Source: Bacillota bacterium | GTDB lineage: Bacteria; Bacillota; Negativicutes; Sporomusales; Sporomusaceae | Length of the DNA stretch: 64,000 nt | Direction of reading: 5' to 3' | Assembly: GCA_023388195.1 (NCBI GenBank) | Contig: JAEWGR010000129.1 | Location: forward strand, 33,659-97,658 | Shown: positions 41,519 to 50,949 of the stretch, piece after piece | How positions within the stretch are numbered: the first letter of the stretch is position 1 | How the letters are laid out: each line of letters starts with the position of its first letter | Position numbers and translations under genes: made by a program | The notes under the pieces: model-generated | The model's database searches: none | Told to the model about the DNA's origin: nothing | Seen by the model: only the letters and a program-made list of their open reading frames with translations

Positions 41519-41664
41519 GGACGGTCTTCACTAACCCTGCGAGCGACAGGGGAAGATTAGGAATAGGTTTGAGAGGAGGGTAACAAGCAAGCAGCAGATA
41601 AAACGGGCTACCATTCTAGCAATTTTTTAAGTAAAGAGTAAGAGTGTACGAGGAGAGATTTGCA

Positions 41665-44313
41665 GTGAAACAACGTAAGTGTTCAAAACAAGCTCTGGCG
41701 ATAGGGATTGCCTGTACCCTGGCCTTCAGCCTGACCCCCGATTACTGCGGCATCGCCCATGCAGCTGAAACCGGCAGCGAGCCTTCACAGGCAACGAAGG
41801 AAACTGTGAACAACGGTGCCGGCTCCACGCAGGAATATGCCCTGGAAGCGGTTACGGTTGAGGCCAAACGCCCCGACTGGGAGTCGAAGCTGTCGCCGGG
41901 GACGGTAACCATCATCCGGCCTGACGATTATAAGGGTGAGCAGAAGACGCTGGCTGATCTCCTGAAAGACGTTCCCGGCGTCCATGTGCGCGAGGTTAAC
42001 GGCAAAGGCCAGTATACCACCGTCAGTGTCCGGGGCAGCACCGCTGCTCAGGTGGGTGTGTTTGTGGACGGGGTCTTGTTCAATTTGGGTGGCGACGCAG
42101 CGGCCGATATCTCCACCATCCCCGTCAAAAACGTGGAGCGAATCGAGGTCTACCGTGGCTATATCCCGGCCCGGTTCGGCGGGACCTATATCGGCGGCGT
42201 TATTAATGTCGTAACCAAACGCCCCACTCAATCCAATGTTGCCGCTTCTGTAGGCCAAAGTTCCTGGGGCGGCTATACCGGCAGTCTGCAGATTGATGCC
42301 CCGCTTGGTACCGGTAGCCTGATGGTAGGGATTAATAGAGATCAAAGTGACGGTGATATCAGGTATAAAAATTTTCAAGTGCCCTATCGCTATGGAGAGA
42401 TAACCGGAGCGTATGAGCGGTTGTCGGCTGAGAAACTGCAGTTTTATAATGGTGTGCTAGACAGCTTAAATCCTTATTTAGGCATAAGTTTAAGTTGGCC
42501 CCATTTCGCATCCCTTGATGAGATTCATCAGGCAACTACAGCGGGCAGTCAATTTTATAATGCACTTATGGCTGCCGGGTTAGCCGCAGGCTATGATGCG
42601 GATACTGTGAATTTTCTGATTTCTGATTCTGCCTGGTTTGGTTATGATCCCGACTTTCAGAAAAAATGGTGGGATGAGCAATTGGCCGCTCATCCGGGGC
42701 TTGACACTGACCTCCGTTATCGCCGCAATAATGACTATAAAAATACCGATGCTATTATCAAATGGCAGGATGATCACTGGCTGGCAAAAGCGACCTGGAA
42801 AAAGATTGACCGCCACCTTCCCTGGGGGATATGGCTTGGAGGAACCTTTGGCTACGAAGGCTCAAATGCTTTATTTGATACGGATACTCTCAATTTGTTT
42901 AATTCTCCCAAACACCAGGAATTGACTGCTAAAGAAGCCCTTGTCGGGCGCCGGGATACAATAGGAAACCTGGAATGGGGCTGGTCTGTCAATTACCTTG
43001 ACCAGGAAAAACGTTACAGGAATGAAGGTTTTGGTCTTTTTGAATCAATTTCTGGATTTTGGAATCAGCCCCTGAGTGTCTGGAGTACTTACAATTCCAA
43101 GCGCCTCGGCGGTGCTATCGATGGTTCATTTAAAGCCGGCAACTATCATCTGCTGGAATTTATGGTAAATTACTCGCAGGAGGAGATGGATGTTAACGGC
43201 TATAAAGTAACAGATTATAAGCCGGACACTCCACCCAGTGTTGATGATCGCCGACGGTTCCGCAATTACTTTGAACAGAATTTGTTTAATATCCAACTCC
43301 AGGATACAATTACGCTGAACGAAGAGGAAGACCTCTGGCTGACACCCAGCATACGTTATAATTCCTCAACGATACTTGGACGTAGTAACGGGTTGGCTAT
43401 CAGTGGAGGAGCTTCTAACCATATATGGTTTAATGCAGAAGACAAGCAAAAAGATGATAAAGTTACGTGGCAAACGGCCGTGAAGAAAAAAGTGAGCGAC
43501 CAACTGACACTGCGATCCACTATAGGGTCTTATTACCGCTTACTGAATCTATATGAAATCGCCGGTGATGGTGCGGGCATTATTCCGCGCCCCAAGGAAA
43601 AAGAATATGGCGGTTTGGTATCTGTTTTTCCTGTTCCGGAAGAGGGAACTCAGTGGGATGTAAGTGCAATCTGGGATGACCGGATTTTAGGAAGTGACGC
43701 TAATATCCAATTAACCTATTTTGGCCGCAAATCGGAGAATCTGCTGCAACTATACCGTTGTGGCTATGATTACTGGTGTTATACCAATACTGCCAAAGGC
43801 CGGACAAATGGAATGGAATTACAGGCCAATCTTAGTTGGGAAAAATGGGATATGGATCTGGCTGGAACCTATATGCATACTAAAGCCTATAGCCGCGATA
43901 ACTCTCCAACAGGGGAGGCCTGGGGTTACAATGTCTACCGCGAAATTCCCCTGACGTATACCCCGGAATGGGAGGGATCATTGCGGTTAACCTACCGTCC
44001 TGACCAAAAGACAGCGGTATACACGGAACTAAAATATATGGATGAAATGTTTGTCAGCAAAGGCTGGGATAAAAAACAAACCTCTTTGACTACCATTGGG
44101 TTAGGTGTAAAACATACCTTTACTCAAGATATTCAATTGACCATGGGGGTGAATGATTTATTTAACAAAGGTCCGGAATTGCGGTTAGTCGAAACCGATT
44201 TAAACAATGATGGGACACCAAGACAAAAACCGACGCAACTTCATTATCCGTTAAATACCGATTGTCCGACTCAGGGACGTACCTATTATGTAACTTTGCA
44301 ATATAAATATTAA
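41665..44313 (+). CDS. TonB-dependent outer-membrane receptor, BtuB-like
   Basis: An 882-residue receptor. Signal peptide about 1-33, a TonB-box-like ALEAVTVEA at 59-67, then a plug domain with LKDVPGVHVREVNGKGQYTTVSVRG and VERIEVYRGYIPARFGGTYIGGVINVVTKRP, and a long beta barrel ending in the aromatic YVTLQYKY. Because a cobalamin riboswitch precedes it, corrinoid uptake powered by TonB is the likely role. The start GTG 41665 follows AGGAG at nine bases; the frame extension to 41644 lacks a site. From about 42360 the coding sequence becomes distinctly more AT-rich than the plug part, suggesting that the barrel has a different history. Confidence 0.93.
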   Translation: MKQRKCSKQALAIGIACTLAFSLTPDYCGIAHAAETGSEPSQATKETVNNGAGSTQEYALEAVTVEAKRPDWESKLSPGTVTIIRPDDYKGEQKTLADLLKDVPGVHVREVNGKGQYTTVSVRGSTAAQVGVFVDGVLFNLGGDAAADISTIPVKNVERIEVYRGYIPARFGGTYIGGVINVVTKRPTQSNVAASVGQSSWGGYTGSLQIDAPLGTGSLMVGINRDQSDGDIRYKNFQVPYRYGEITGAYERLSAEKLQFYNGVLDSLNPYLGISLSWPHFASLDEIHQATTAGSQFYNALMAAGLAAGYDADTVNFLISDSAWFGYDPDFQKKWWDEQLAAHPGLDTDLRYRRNNDYKNTDAIIKWQDDHWLAKATWKKIDRHLPWGIWLGGTFGYEGSNALFDTDTLNLFNSPKHQELTAKEALVGRRDTIGNLEWGWSVNYLDQEKRYRNEGFGLFESISGFWNQPLSVWSTYNSKRLGGAIDGSFKAGNYHLLEFMVNYSQEEMDVNGYKVTDYKPDTPPSVDDRRRFRNYFEQNLFNIQLQDTITLNEEEDLWLTPSIRYNSSTILGRSNGLAISGGASNHIWFNAEDKQKDDKVTWQTAVKKKVSDQLTLRSTIGSYYRLLNLYEIAGDGAGIIPRPKEKEYGGLVSVFPVPEEGTQWDVSAIWDDRILGSDANIQLTYFGRKSENLLQLYRCGYDYWCYTNTAKGRTNGMELQANLSWEKWDMDLAGTYMHTKAYSRDNSPTGEAWGYNVYREIPLTYTPEWEGSLRLTYRPDQKTAVYTELKYMDEMFVSKGWDKKQTSLTTIGLGVKHTFTQDIQLTMGVNDLFNKGPELRLVETDLNNDGTPRQKPTQLHYPLNTDCPTQGRTYYVTLQYKY

Positions 44314-44453
44314 AAGAGATTCGACTAAGGGGGTGATGCCATTCATTATAGATATAAAAACTAATACTGAAAAGGGGATGATATCGGGGATCAATATGGG
44401 TTGTATTCAGTTCAAAGTAACTCAAAATGGAGAGAAAAGAGGGATTGGGTTAT

Positions 44454-45812
44454 ATGAGAATGTATTCAAGTTTTTTAGCGCGTATTCTTGTACTGGTTAT
44501 GATGATGTCAATTGTCGGCAATGCAACGGTAATGGCAGCGCCGGAGGCATTATTTGCCTACACCATAACTGATTCCGGCTATTCTGTTGGCAAGGCCGGG
44601 GCTATAAAAGGTGAAAGAACTGCATTGTCGGCAGCTGCCTTTACGCCTGATACTGATAAAATTACTGACTTAAACGGTGACCCGGCGTTTTTTAATTTCT
44701 ACCAAGGCAATGAAAGTCGCTTAGTATTACGTCAGTATACATATAGCCCTACTGCTAAGCCAAATAAAATTATTGACCCCTTTGCGGCTTCCTGGGTACC
44801 TTCACTTGTTGTACCGGAACCCAGCTGGAGTAATGTGGCTAACCTGCATGCTGTAGCTACCAAAAATCAGTGGATGTATGCTACTGGCTACGATTTGGCC
44901 AAAATTGCTGTGATAAATATGAACAACAACTATGCACAAACTTCAGTTAGTTATCAATTCCCAACTTCCTGGCCGGCTATTTCTCTGCCATCGACTGCTG
45001 AGGGACATGGTGAGGGACTGGTGGTTGACGGCAACAATCTGTATGCACTCTTTTCCGTTAATCCCAATGGTGGTTACGGCGTGTACTCTGACAGTATAGT
45101 CATAAAATTTACAATTAATCCGCTTAATGGGGCCCTGACGTACGTCAATCATCTGTTCGTAGGCAAAAATGCTTTTACCCTGGATATTTATGACAATAAA
45201 CTGTATGTCTGCGCCGTGGGCGGTATGCAGAATCCTGGCTTCGCCAATCCGGACACCCGTCTGGACATCATTGACCTGGCTACATTTACCAAAACAACCG
45301 TCACCAAACTTTCCAGCATGACTGGAGAGTTCCGGGATATCAGCATAGTCGATGCCAATCATGCCTATGTGTTCCTTGGCAACTATGATGCTTCTTTTGC
45401 TAACATGGTCGGCGGTATTTACTACACTACCGTAGCTAATTTAACTTCCCCGTCGCTGTGGCAACAGGTAACCAGTGTTAATTCTCCCGGTTATCTCTGG
45501 GGCATCTATGCCGACGCTAACCGTCTCTGGTTCATTAAGGGAACACCTGTTGATATCTTCTCAACCTTGCCCACCGGCTCGGCTGTTGCCGATAAGAACT
45601 TTACTGCCGCGCAAATGGGACAAGCAGGCGGCAACCTTAACTCGGCAACCATTGTTGCACCCGATAAGACTACAGGTATGGCATTAAAATCCAGTGTTGC
45701 TAAATCCTTTGCTTCCCATTCTGTCCTTGCCCAGCAAGCCCGCAAGGCTGCTGAAAAGGTCAACAAAGGCCTGAAAACTGTTAACGGCCAAAAAATTCTT
45801 AGCTTCAACTAA
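44454..45812 (+). CDS. Exported beta-rich (propeller-like) protein downstream of the TonB receptor
   Basis: A 452-residue protein with a signal sequence (about 1-28). The mature part has repeated short strands of the type seen in beta-propellers: GEGLVVDGNNLYALFSV, NAFTLDIYDNKLYVCAV, DISIVDANHAYVFLGN, YLWGIYADANRLWFIKG. No lipobox, and no sequence family was recognised. It follows the BtuB-like receptor by 140 bases with no terminator between. In Bacteroides a propeller lipoprotein (BtuG) captures cobalamin for BtuB; a similar role here is a hypothesis based on position and shape only. ATG 44454 has GAGGG ten bases upstream. Confidence 0.72.
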   Translation: MRMYSSFLARILVLVMMMSIVGNATVMAAPEALFAYTITDSGYSVGKAGAIKGERTALSAAAFTPDTDKITDLNGDPAFFNFYQGNESRLVLRQYTYSPTAKPNKIIDPFAASWVPSLVVPEPSWSNVANLHAVATKNQWMYATGYDLAKIAVINMNNNYAQTSVSYQFPTSWPAISLPSTAEGHGEGLVVDGNNLYALFSVNPNGGYGVYSDSIVIKFTINPLNGALTYVNHLFVGKNAFTLDIYDNKLYVCAVGGMQNPGFANPDTRLDIIDLATFTKTTVTKLSSMTGEFRDISIVDANHAYVFLGNYDASFANMVGGIYYTTVANLTSPSLWQQVTSVNSPGYLWGIYADANRLWFIKGTPVDIFSTLPTGSAVADKNFTAAQMGQAGGNLNSATIVAPDKTTGMALKSSVAKSFASHSVLAQQARKAAEKVNKGLKTVNGQKILSFN

Positions 45813-45856
45813 TCCGGCCTCCCGGCTGTCACAGCTGGAATAGCCAGGAATAGAAA

Positions 45857-45909
45857 GAGAACAGGGGGGCTGGACAGAGCGTGTGTCCAGGCCCCTTGTT
45901 CTCTAAAAA
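45857..45909 (+). terminator. Terminator of the receptor operon
   Basis: Arms 45857-45875 and 45885-45904 pair over about 18 bases (AGAGAACAGGGGGGCTGGAC with its complement, one mismatch), followed by A-rich sequence. It lies 44 bases after the propeller-like gene. Confidence 0.8.
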
Positions 45910-45925
45910 CACGGGGATAGGGTTT

Positions 45926-45941
45926 TGTTTCATTTGAAACA
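45926..45941. promoter_or_regulatory. Inverted repeat TGTTTCA-N2-TGAAACA
   Basis: The half-sites are identical to those at 53330-53346, upstream of a sigma-54 promoter, but no sigma-54 promoter was found downstream here. It is 87 bases before the small gene at 46029. Confidence 0.35.
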
Positions 45942-46028
45942 TTAACAATAAATTTACCTGCCCCTAACACGTAGGTTTACAGGCTGATCTATAATAAAGT
46001 CAACTATATAGAAAGGCCTGTGAGAACT

Positions 46029-46271
46029 ATGGCGATTTGGCAAGTTACCCTGGAATCCAGAGAAGCTGAGCAACATCGGAAATGGTTAAAACGCAGAGGC
46101 TTTATTTCAGCAAATTATTTTTCAGCGAATGGGTTTTCCCTGGACAAAATGCGGCAATTGGCCCAGGCCGGCAAGCTGCATGCCATTCAGTGCCGGTTTG
46201 GCAATTCTGTGCGCTGGTATTACCTGGAGAGCCAGGCTGAGACGGCCCGGATCAGAGGCGAACTTTCGTGA
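46029..46271 (+). CDS. Small protein, possibly helix-turn-helix
   Basis: An 80-residue basic protein. Residues about 35-65 (SLDKMRQLAQAGKLHAIQCRFGNSVRWYYLES) resemble the recognition region of excisionase/MerR-type small DNA-binding proteins. No closer family was recognised. The start is uncertain: GTG 46020 and ATG 46029 share the frame, with AAAGG at 46012-46016. The gene is probably transcribed from a promoter in the AT-rich gap upstream. Another small gene follows 130 bases later. Confidence 0.55.
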   Translation: MAIWQVTLESREAEQHRKWLKRRGFISANYFSANGFSLDKMRQLAQAGKLHAIQCRFGNSVRWYYLESQAETARIRGELS

Positions 46272-46404
46272 TATTTCAGATTTGACTATTATTTATCGGC
46301 AGATGTGTTACAATAATAGTGAATCAAGCATTAGCGTTGGCCGGGACAACTGGCAGGGCTTTTCGTTTGAGACAGATAATAACAGTGACGAGGGGTGTAA
46401 TATT

Positions 46405-46638
46405 ATGTGTGATGAAGAAAAGCTAGAGTTGACAGATGAAATCCCGGTACTATTTACTGATGATGTTGAACTCCTTGGCGACCGTTTGATGGATATTATT
46501 ATTGCCATGGGTTTGCCGGAAGAGCAGACCAACGCCGTGCTGCGGCTGATTAATGATGCGGTTGAAGACCATCATCAAAACATTCTCGATACGTTTGAGG
46601 ATACCATCGAGATTGACGAAGAAGCAGAACAGGACTAG
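46405..46638 (+). CDS. Small acidic protein of unknown function
   Basis: A 77-residue protein, strongly acidic, with Asp and Glu along most of its length (ELTDEIPVLFTDDVELLGDR at the start, DTIEIDEEAEQD at the end). Predicted helical and soluble. No family was recognised. ATG 46405 follows GAGGGG. It ends in a terminator shared with the convergent glgP gene. Confidence 0.6.
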   Translation: MCDEEKLELTDEIPVLFTDDVELLGDRLMDIIIAMGLPEEQTNAVLRLINDAVEDHHQNILDTFEDTIEIDEEAEQD

Positions 46639-46646
46639 TTATGGAG

Positions 46647-46674
46647 AAAGCCGCGGATTTCGCGGCTTTTTTTC
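46647..46674. terminator. Bidirectional terminator
   Basis: A 9-bp stem (AAAGCCGCG 46647-46655 with CGCGGCTTT 46661-46669) has T tracts in both orientations. It serves the small acidic protein (+) and glgP (-). Confidence 0.92.
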
Positions 46675-46692
46675 TATCCTGCTCCCTATGCA

Positions 46693-49245
46693 TCAACATA
46701 AAACATCCTGCCCGCTTCGTGGCGGCAACTGGTCATACAGGCCGGGCTGGTCCTGGTTCCAGAAGGGAACAGGCTCAGTCAACTGCCAGATGTCGGTGGC
46801 GTATTCCGCAAAGGTGCGGTCACTGGAGAACCAGCCGGAATGAGCGATATTCATCAATCCCATCTGCTGCCAGCGTTGTTGTTCACAATAGGCGGTGGCC
46901 AGCCGGTTCTGGGTGTCGACATAACCGGCAAAGTCTTTGAGCAGGAAGTATTCGTCGCCCTGATGCAGCAGTGCGTCATAATGGGTGCGGAATTCGTCCG
47001 GCCCGACCGGGAAGAAACCGTTGACAAGCTGGTCTGTTATCATTTTAAGCCTGGGATCGCTGTTATACAGCTCCTGCGGATTATAGCCGCCGTGCCGGTA
47101 ATAGTCCAGGACTTCGTTGGCGGAGAGGCCGAAGATAAAGATGTTGCCGGCGCCGGCGGCCTCACGGATCTCAATATTAGCCCCGTCCAGGGTGCCGATA
47201 GTTACAGCGCCGTTCATCATAAACTTCATATTGCCTGTGCCGGAAGCCTCGCGGCTGGCAGTCGAGATCTGCTCGCTGACATCGGTGGCCGGAATAATCA
47301 GCTCGGCCAGTGAGACGTTATAGTTTTCCAGGAATACAACCTTAAGCTGGTCCCGGACAGCCGGATCGTTATTTATTTTATCGGCCAGGGTATTAATCAG
47401 TTTAATGGTTTTTTTGGCTTTATAGTAGCCGGGGGCCGCTTTGCCGCCAAAAATAAAGGTGCGGGGGGCGATCGTCAGTGCGGGGTCGGCCCGCAGGCGG
47501 TTATAAAGGTCCATGATGTGCATGACATTGAGGAACTGGCGTTTATAGGCATGGAGGCGTTTAATATGCGAGTCAAAGATAGAGTGGATATCAACGGTAA
47601 TATTATTTTTGGTCTTGATGTAGCGGGCCAACTGCCGTTTGTTCTCCAGCTTGACTCTGGCCAGATCCGCCAGCAAGCCGGAATCACCGACAGCATCGGC
47701 TAACTCAGTTAATTTGTTGGGATTTTGTATCCAGTCAGGACCGATAACCTCGCTGATCAGGGCCGCCAGCCGGGGATTGGCCGTTAAGAGCCAGCGGCGG
47801 TGGGTGATGCCATTGGTCACATTGGCAAACTTGTCCGGCGTACAGGTATAAAAGTTGCGCATGACTGACTGCTTCAGAATCTCGGTATGAATCTTAGCCA
47901 CGCCGTTGACCGAATGGCTGCCGGCAATGGCCAGATGGGCCATATGAACCTGGCCGTCAGCCACAATGGACATGGTCCGGATGCGGTCCCACTCGCCGGG
48001 GTAGGTTTGCCAAAGCTCGCGGCCGGTCCGCTCGTTGATTTCCTGGATAATCATATGGATACGGGGCAGCAATTGGGCAACCATGGTGACAGGCCATTTC
48101 TCCAGGGCCTCAGGCAGGATGGTATGATTGGTGTAGGAGATGGTGGCTACGGTAAGCTGCCAGGCTTCATCCCAGCCCAGGCCGCAGTCATCAAGCAGGA
48201 TGCGCATCAGCTCCGGTACCGCCAGGGCCGGGTGGGTGTCGTTGATATGAATGGCTACTTTAGCCGGCAGCAGCCGGAGGGCATCATGGTTCAGCCGGAA
48301 GCTGCGCACAATGCTCTGCAGGCTGGCAGATACCAGGAAATATTGCTGCTTAAGCCGTAGCAGCCTGCCTTCATAATGAGTATCATCCGGGTAGAGCAGG
48401 TCGGTGAGGGCCTCGACCCCGTGCTTGTAGTCGATCACGCTGTTACAGTCTGCACTCTGGCGGCAGCAGGTATAATGGGAGATATCAACCTCTGCACTCC
48501 AGAGCCGCAAGGTATTGATGACCTTGTTTTGATAACCGACAACCGGCACATCATAGGGCACGGCCATGACCTGTTCGTAGTCCTCATGAATAAAATGGGT
48601 TTTGCCATTGGCCCGCACCCGGACGGTACCGCCGTACCTGACTGTCATTTTTTCATCCGGGCGGCGGTATTCCCAAACATAGCTGCGGTCTTGGAGCCAG
48701 TTATCGGGGTACTCATGTTGATAACCGTTAATTATCTTTTGCTCAAACAGGCCATAGCGGTAGCGCAGGCCGCAGCCGTGGCCGGCCAGACCCAGAGCGG
48801 CCATCGAGTCCAGGTAGCAGGCGGCCAGCCGGCCTAAGCCGCCATTGCCCAGCCCGGCATCCTCTTCTTTGCGCAGCAGGTCGTCGAGGCGGATACCAAG
48901 CTGGGAAAGGGCTTCTGCGCAGGTTTCCCGGAGGCCCAGATTGACAAGATTGGTTGCCAGCAGCCGGCCGAGGAGAAATTCAATTGACAGGTAATAGACT
49001 TGCTTGGGTTCAGCCTGGGATCGCTCCTGCCGGGTTTCGATCAGGTTTTTGCTGATTAGCTCCCGGAGGAGGGCGGCCAGGGTCTCGAATTTTTCCCAGT
49101 CAGCCGCTGTGCTGAGCGGCTTGCCGTGCATTGCGGCAAATTTACTGACAAAGGCATCTCTGAATGCCGGGACTGATAAGGCCTCCGGTTTGGTGCCCGG
49201 GGCGGTTAGGGGCGTACAGCTGTACAAATTGGTGTTAGTGAGCAT
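46693..49245 (-). CDS. glgP: Glycogen/alpha-glucan phosphorylase
   Basis: An 850-residue enzyme that releases glucose-1-phosphate from alpha-1,4-glucan. EDAGLGNGGLGRLAACYLDS near the N-terminus, the glucan-site VAIHINDTHPALAVPELMRI, and the pyridoxal-phosphate region EASGTGNMKFMMNGAVTIGT (Schiff-base Lys) are intact. It lies on the minus strand directly after glgA and overlaps it by 11 bases. I choose the ATG at 49245, which has AAAGGAGG upstream; the open frame to 49575 lies inside glgA and lacks a site. With glgA it gives synthesis and breakdown of storage glucan. Confidence 0.96.
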   Translation of the reverse strand: MLTNTNLYSCTPLTAPGTKPEALSVPAFRDAFVSKFAAMHGKPLSTAADWEKFETLAALLRELISKNLIETRQERSQAEPKQVYYLSIEFLLGRLLATNLVNLGLRETCAEALSQLGIRLDDLLRKEEDAGLGNGGLGRLAACYLDSMAALGLAGHGCGLRYRYGLFEQKIINGYQHEYPDNWLQDRSYVWEYRRPDEKMTVRYGGTVRVRANGKTHFIHEDYEQVMAVPYDVPVVGYQNKVINTLRLWSAEVDISHYTCCRQSADCNSVIDYKHGVEALTDLLYPDDTHYEGRLLRLKQQYFLVSASLQSIVRSFRLNHDALRLLPAKVAIHINDTHPALAVPELMRILLDDCGLGWDEAWQLTVATISYTNHTILPEALEKWPVTMVAQLLPRIHMIIQEINERTGRELWQTYPGEWDRIRTMSIVADGQVHMAHLAIAGSHSVNGVAKIHTEILKQSVMRNFYTCTPDKFANVTNGITHRRWLLTANPRLAALISEVIGPDWIQNPNKLTELADAVGDSGLLADLARVKLENKRQLARYIKTKNNITVDIHSIFDSHIKRLHAYKRQFLNVMHIMDLYNRLRADPALTIAPRTFIFGGKAAPGYYKAKKTIKLINTLADKINNDPAVRDQLKVVFLENYNVSLAELIIPATDVSEQISTASREASGTGNMKFMMNGAVTIGTLDGANIEIREAAGAGNIFIFGLSANEVLDYYRHGGYNPQELYNSDPRLKMITDQLVNGFFPVGPDEFRTHYDALLHQGDEYFLLKDFAGYVDTQNRLATAYCEQQRWQQMGLMNIAHSGWFSSDRTFAEYATDIWQLTEPVPFWNQDQPGLYDQLPPRSGQDVLC

Positions 49246-50785
49246 AAGGAACCTCCTTTGCCGGGAATGGGTTTTCAAGGGCAGGGGCGGGGTACAGGGC
49301 AAGACCGGGCTTGGTTGACGGTGTAGACAGGGCTGGTTTATAGAGGTGTTCTTCTGTATACAGCTTAGCATATAACTGCCGGTATTGACCTGCCGGCAGC
49401 TGCCAGCTGTTATCACTTTGCATGGCCCGGCCGGCCAGTCTGTTCCAGACTTTTTTGTTATGATAAAAATGGATAGCCCGTCTGACTGTGTGCAGAAAGT
49501 CATGGGCGTTGTAATTGGTAAAGCTGAAGCCATTGCCCGCACCGGTCTGCTCATTATAGGCCAGGACCGTATCATTGAGGCCTCCTGTCTCCCGGACTAC
49601 AGGCAGGCAGCCGTAGCGCATGGCAATGAGCTGGCCAATGCCGCAGGGCTCATACCGGGACGGCATTAAAAATAAATCGGCCGCGGCATACAGTTTGCGG
49701 CTCAACTCCTCGTTATAGGGAATAATGGCGGCCAGCCGGTCGTTGTGCAGCCAGGCAGCCTGCCATAGCAATTGATGATAGTGTTCGCTGCCCTGGCCAA
49801 TAATAACCATTTGGGCACCGCTGTCCAAGATTTCAGTGAGTACCCGCAGCACCAGATCCAGACCTTTCGCTTCGACCAGGCGGCAGTTCATGGCCAGCAA
49901 CGGCCGGGCCGGGTCTGACGCCAGTCCCAGCATTTTTTGCAGCTCCAGCTTATTTTTGGTTTTGCGCTCTCTGGTCTGCCAGTCATAATTGACAAAAATA
50001 CTGGAATCGGTCGCCGGGTTATAAACCGCATAATCAATGCCGTTAATGATGCCGGATAAGTCTGCCGACCTGCCGGACAACACCCCCTCCAGCTTTTCCC
50101 CGTAGTAGGCATGCTGGATTTCGCGGGCATAGGTGGGACTAACTGTATTGATTAAATCGGAAAAAATAAGTCCGCCTTTCATATAATTAACGTGATCGTA
50201 AAACTCAATACCCTGGACAGTAAAGTAATCCCAGCTTAAATCAAGCAGGTTAAACAGGATATCTTTGGGAAAAATGCCCTGATATTTCAGGTTGTGAACC
50301 GTAAAGAGGGTTTTGATTTTATTATAAAAAGGCTGGTCCCGGTAATGGGCGGCTAAGAATACGCTGACCAGACCGCATTGCCAGTCATGGCAGTGCAGGA
50401 TCTGGGGCTGAAAACCCATATGCGGCAGGGCTTCCAGTACAGCCCGGCAAAAGAAGGCGTAGCGCTCGGCATCGTCATAGTGCCCGTAAACCCCGGCCCG
50501 CTTGAAATAATATTCATTATCGATAAAATAGCAGGGCAGGCCGTCCAGTGTCAGCTCTTCGAGCCGGCAGGGCTGTAAACGCCAGGAGAGCGGCACCTGA
50601 AAGGAGGCCCTGACAGACATTCTATGCCTTAGTTTCTCGGGAATTTCCCCATATTTAGGGACGATGATCCTGGCATCGACGCCCTGCTGCCTTAGTTCTT
50701 GCGGCAGCGAAGCGATTACTGTGCCGAGGCCGCCGGTTTTAATGAACGGGGCTGCCTCGCCAGCGACAAACAGTACTTTGAGCAT
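49235..50785 (-). CDS. glgA: Glycogen synthase (ADP-glucose type)
   Basis: A 516-residue glycosyltransferase family 5 protein that extends alpha-1,4-glucan from a nucleotide glucose. The N-terminal glucosyl-donor site is KTGGLGTV (near residue 17; KTGGLADV in E. coli), HDWQCGLVSVFLAAHY follows, and the C-terminal half has LLAMNCRLVEAKGLDLVL and MPSRYEPCGIGQLIAMRYGC. ATG 50785 starts the family-typical MLKVLFVAGEAAPF; the frame extension to 50812 adds an unconserved stretch. The C-terminus is followed at once by glgP, overlapping by 11 bases. Confidence 0.95.
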   Translation of the reverse strand: MLKVLFVAGEAAPFIKTGGLGTVIASLPQELRQQGVDARIIVPKYGEIPEKLRHRMSVRASFQVPLSWRLQPCRLEELTLDGLPCYFIDNEYYFKRAGVYGHYDDAERYAFFCRAVLEALPHMGFQPQILHCHDWQCGLVSVFLAAHYRDQPFYNKIKTLFTVHNLKYQGIFPKDILFNLLDLSWDYFTVQGIEFYDHVNYMKGGLIFSDLINTVSPTYAREIQHAYYGEKLEGVLSGRSADLSGIINGIDYAVYNPATDSSIFVNYDWQTRERKTKNKLELQKMLGLASDPARPLLAMNCRLVEAKGLDLVLRVLTEILDSGAQMVIIGQGSEHYHQLLWQAAWLHNDRLAAIIPYNEELSRKLYAAADLFLMPSRYEPCGIGQLIAMRYGCLPVVRETGGLNDTVLAYNEQTGAGNGFSFTNYNAHDFLHTVRRAIHFYHNKKVWNRLAGRAMQSDNSWQLPAGQYRQLYAKLYTEEHLYKPALSTPSTKPGLALYPAPALENPFPAKEVPYAH

Positions 50786-50949
50786 GCGGTAATCAGTTCC
50801 TTTCAGGATCATAATCGGGCCCTAAGATTAGAGTATAGCCGTTTAGGCAGGAATAATTCCTGAACCAATGTTTGAAGTTTGGGTATTTTTATATTAAAAT
50901 GGTATATAGATACATAGAGTAGTTCTTTAGCTGATTAGGAGGCATGCGA

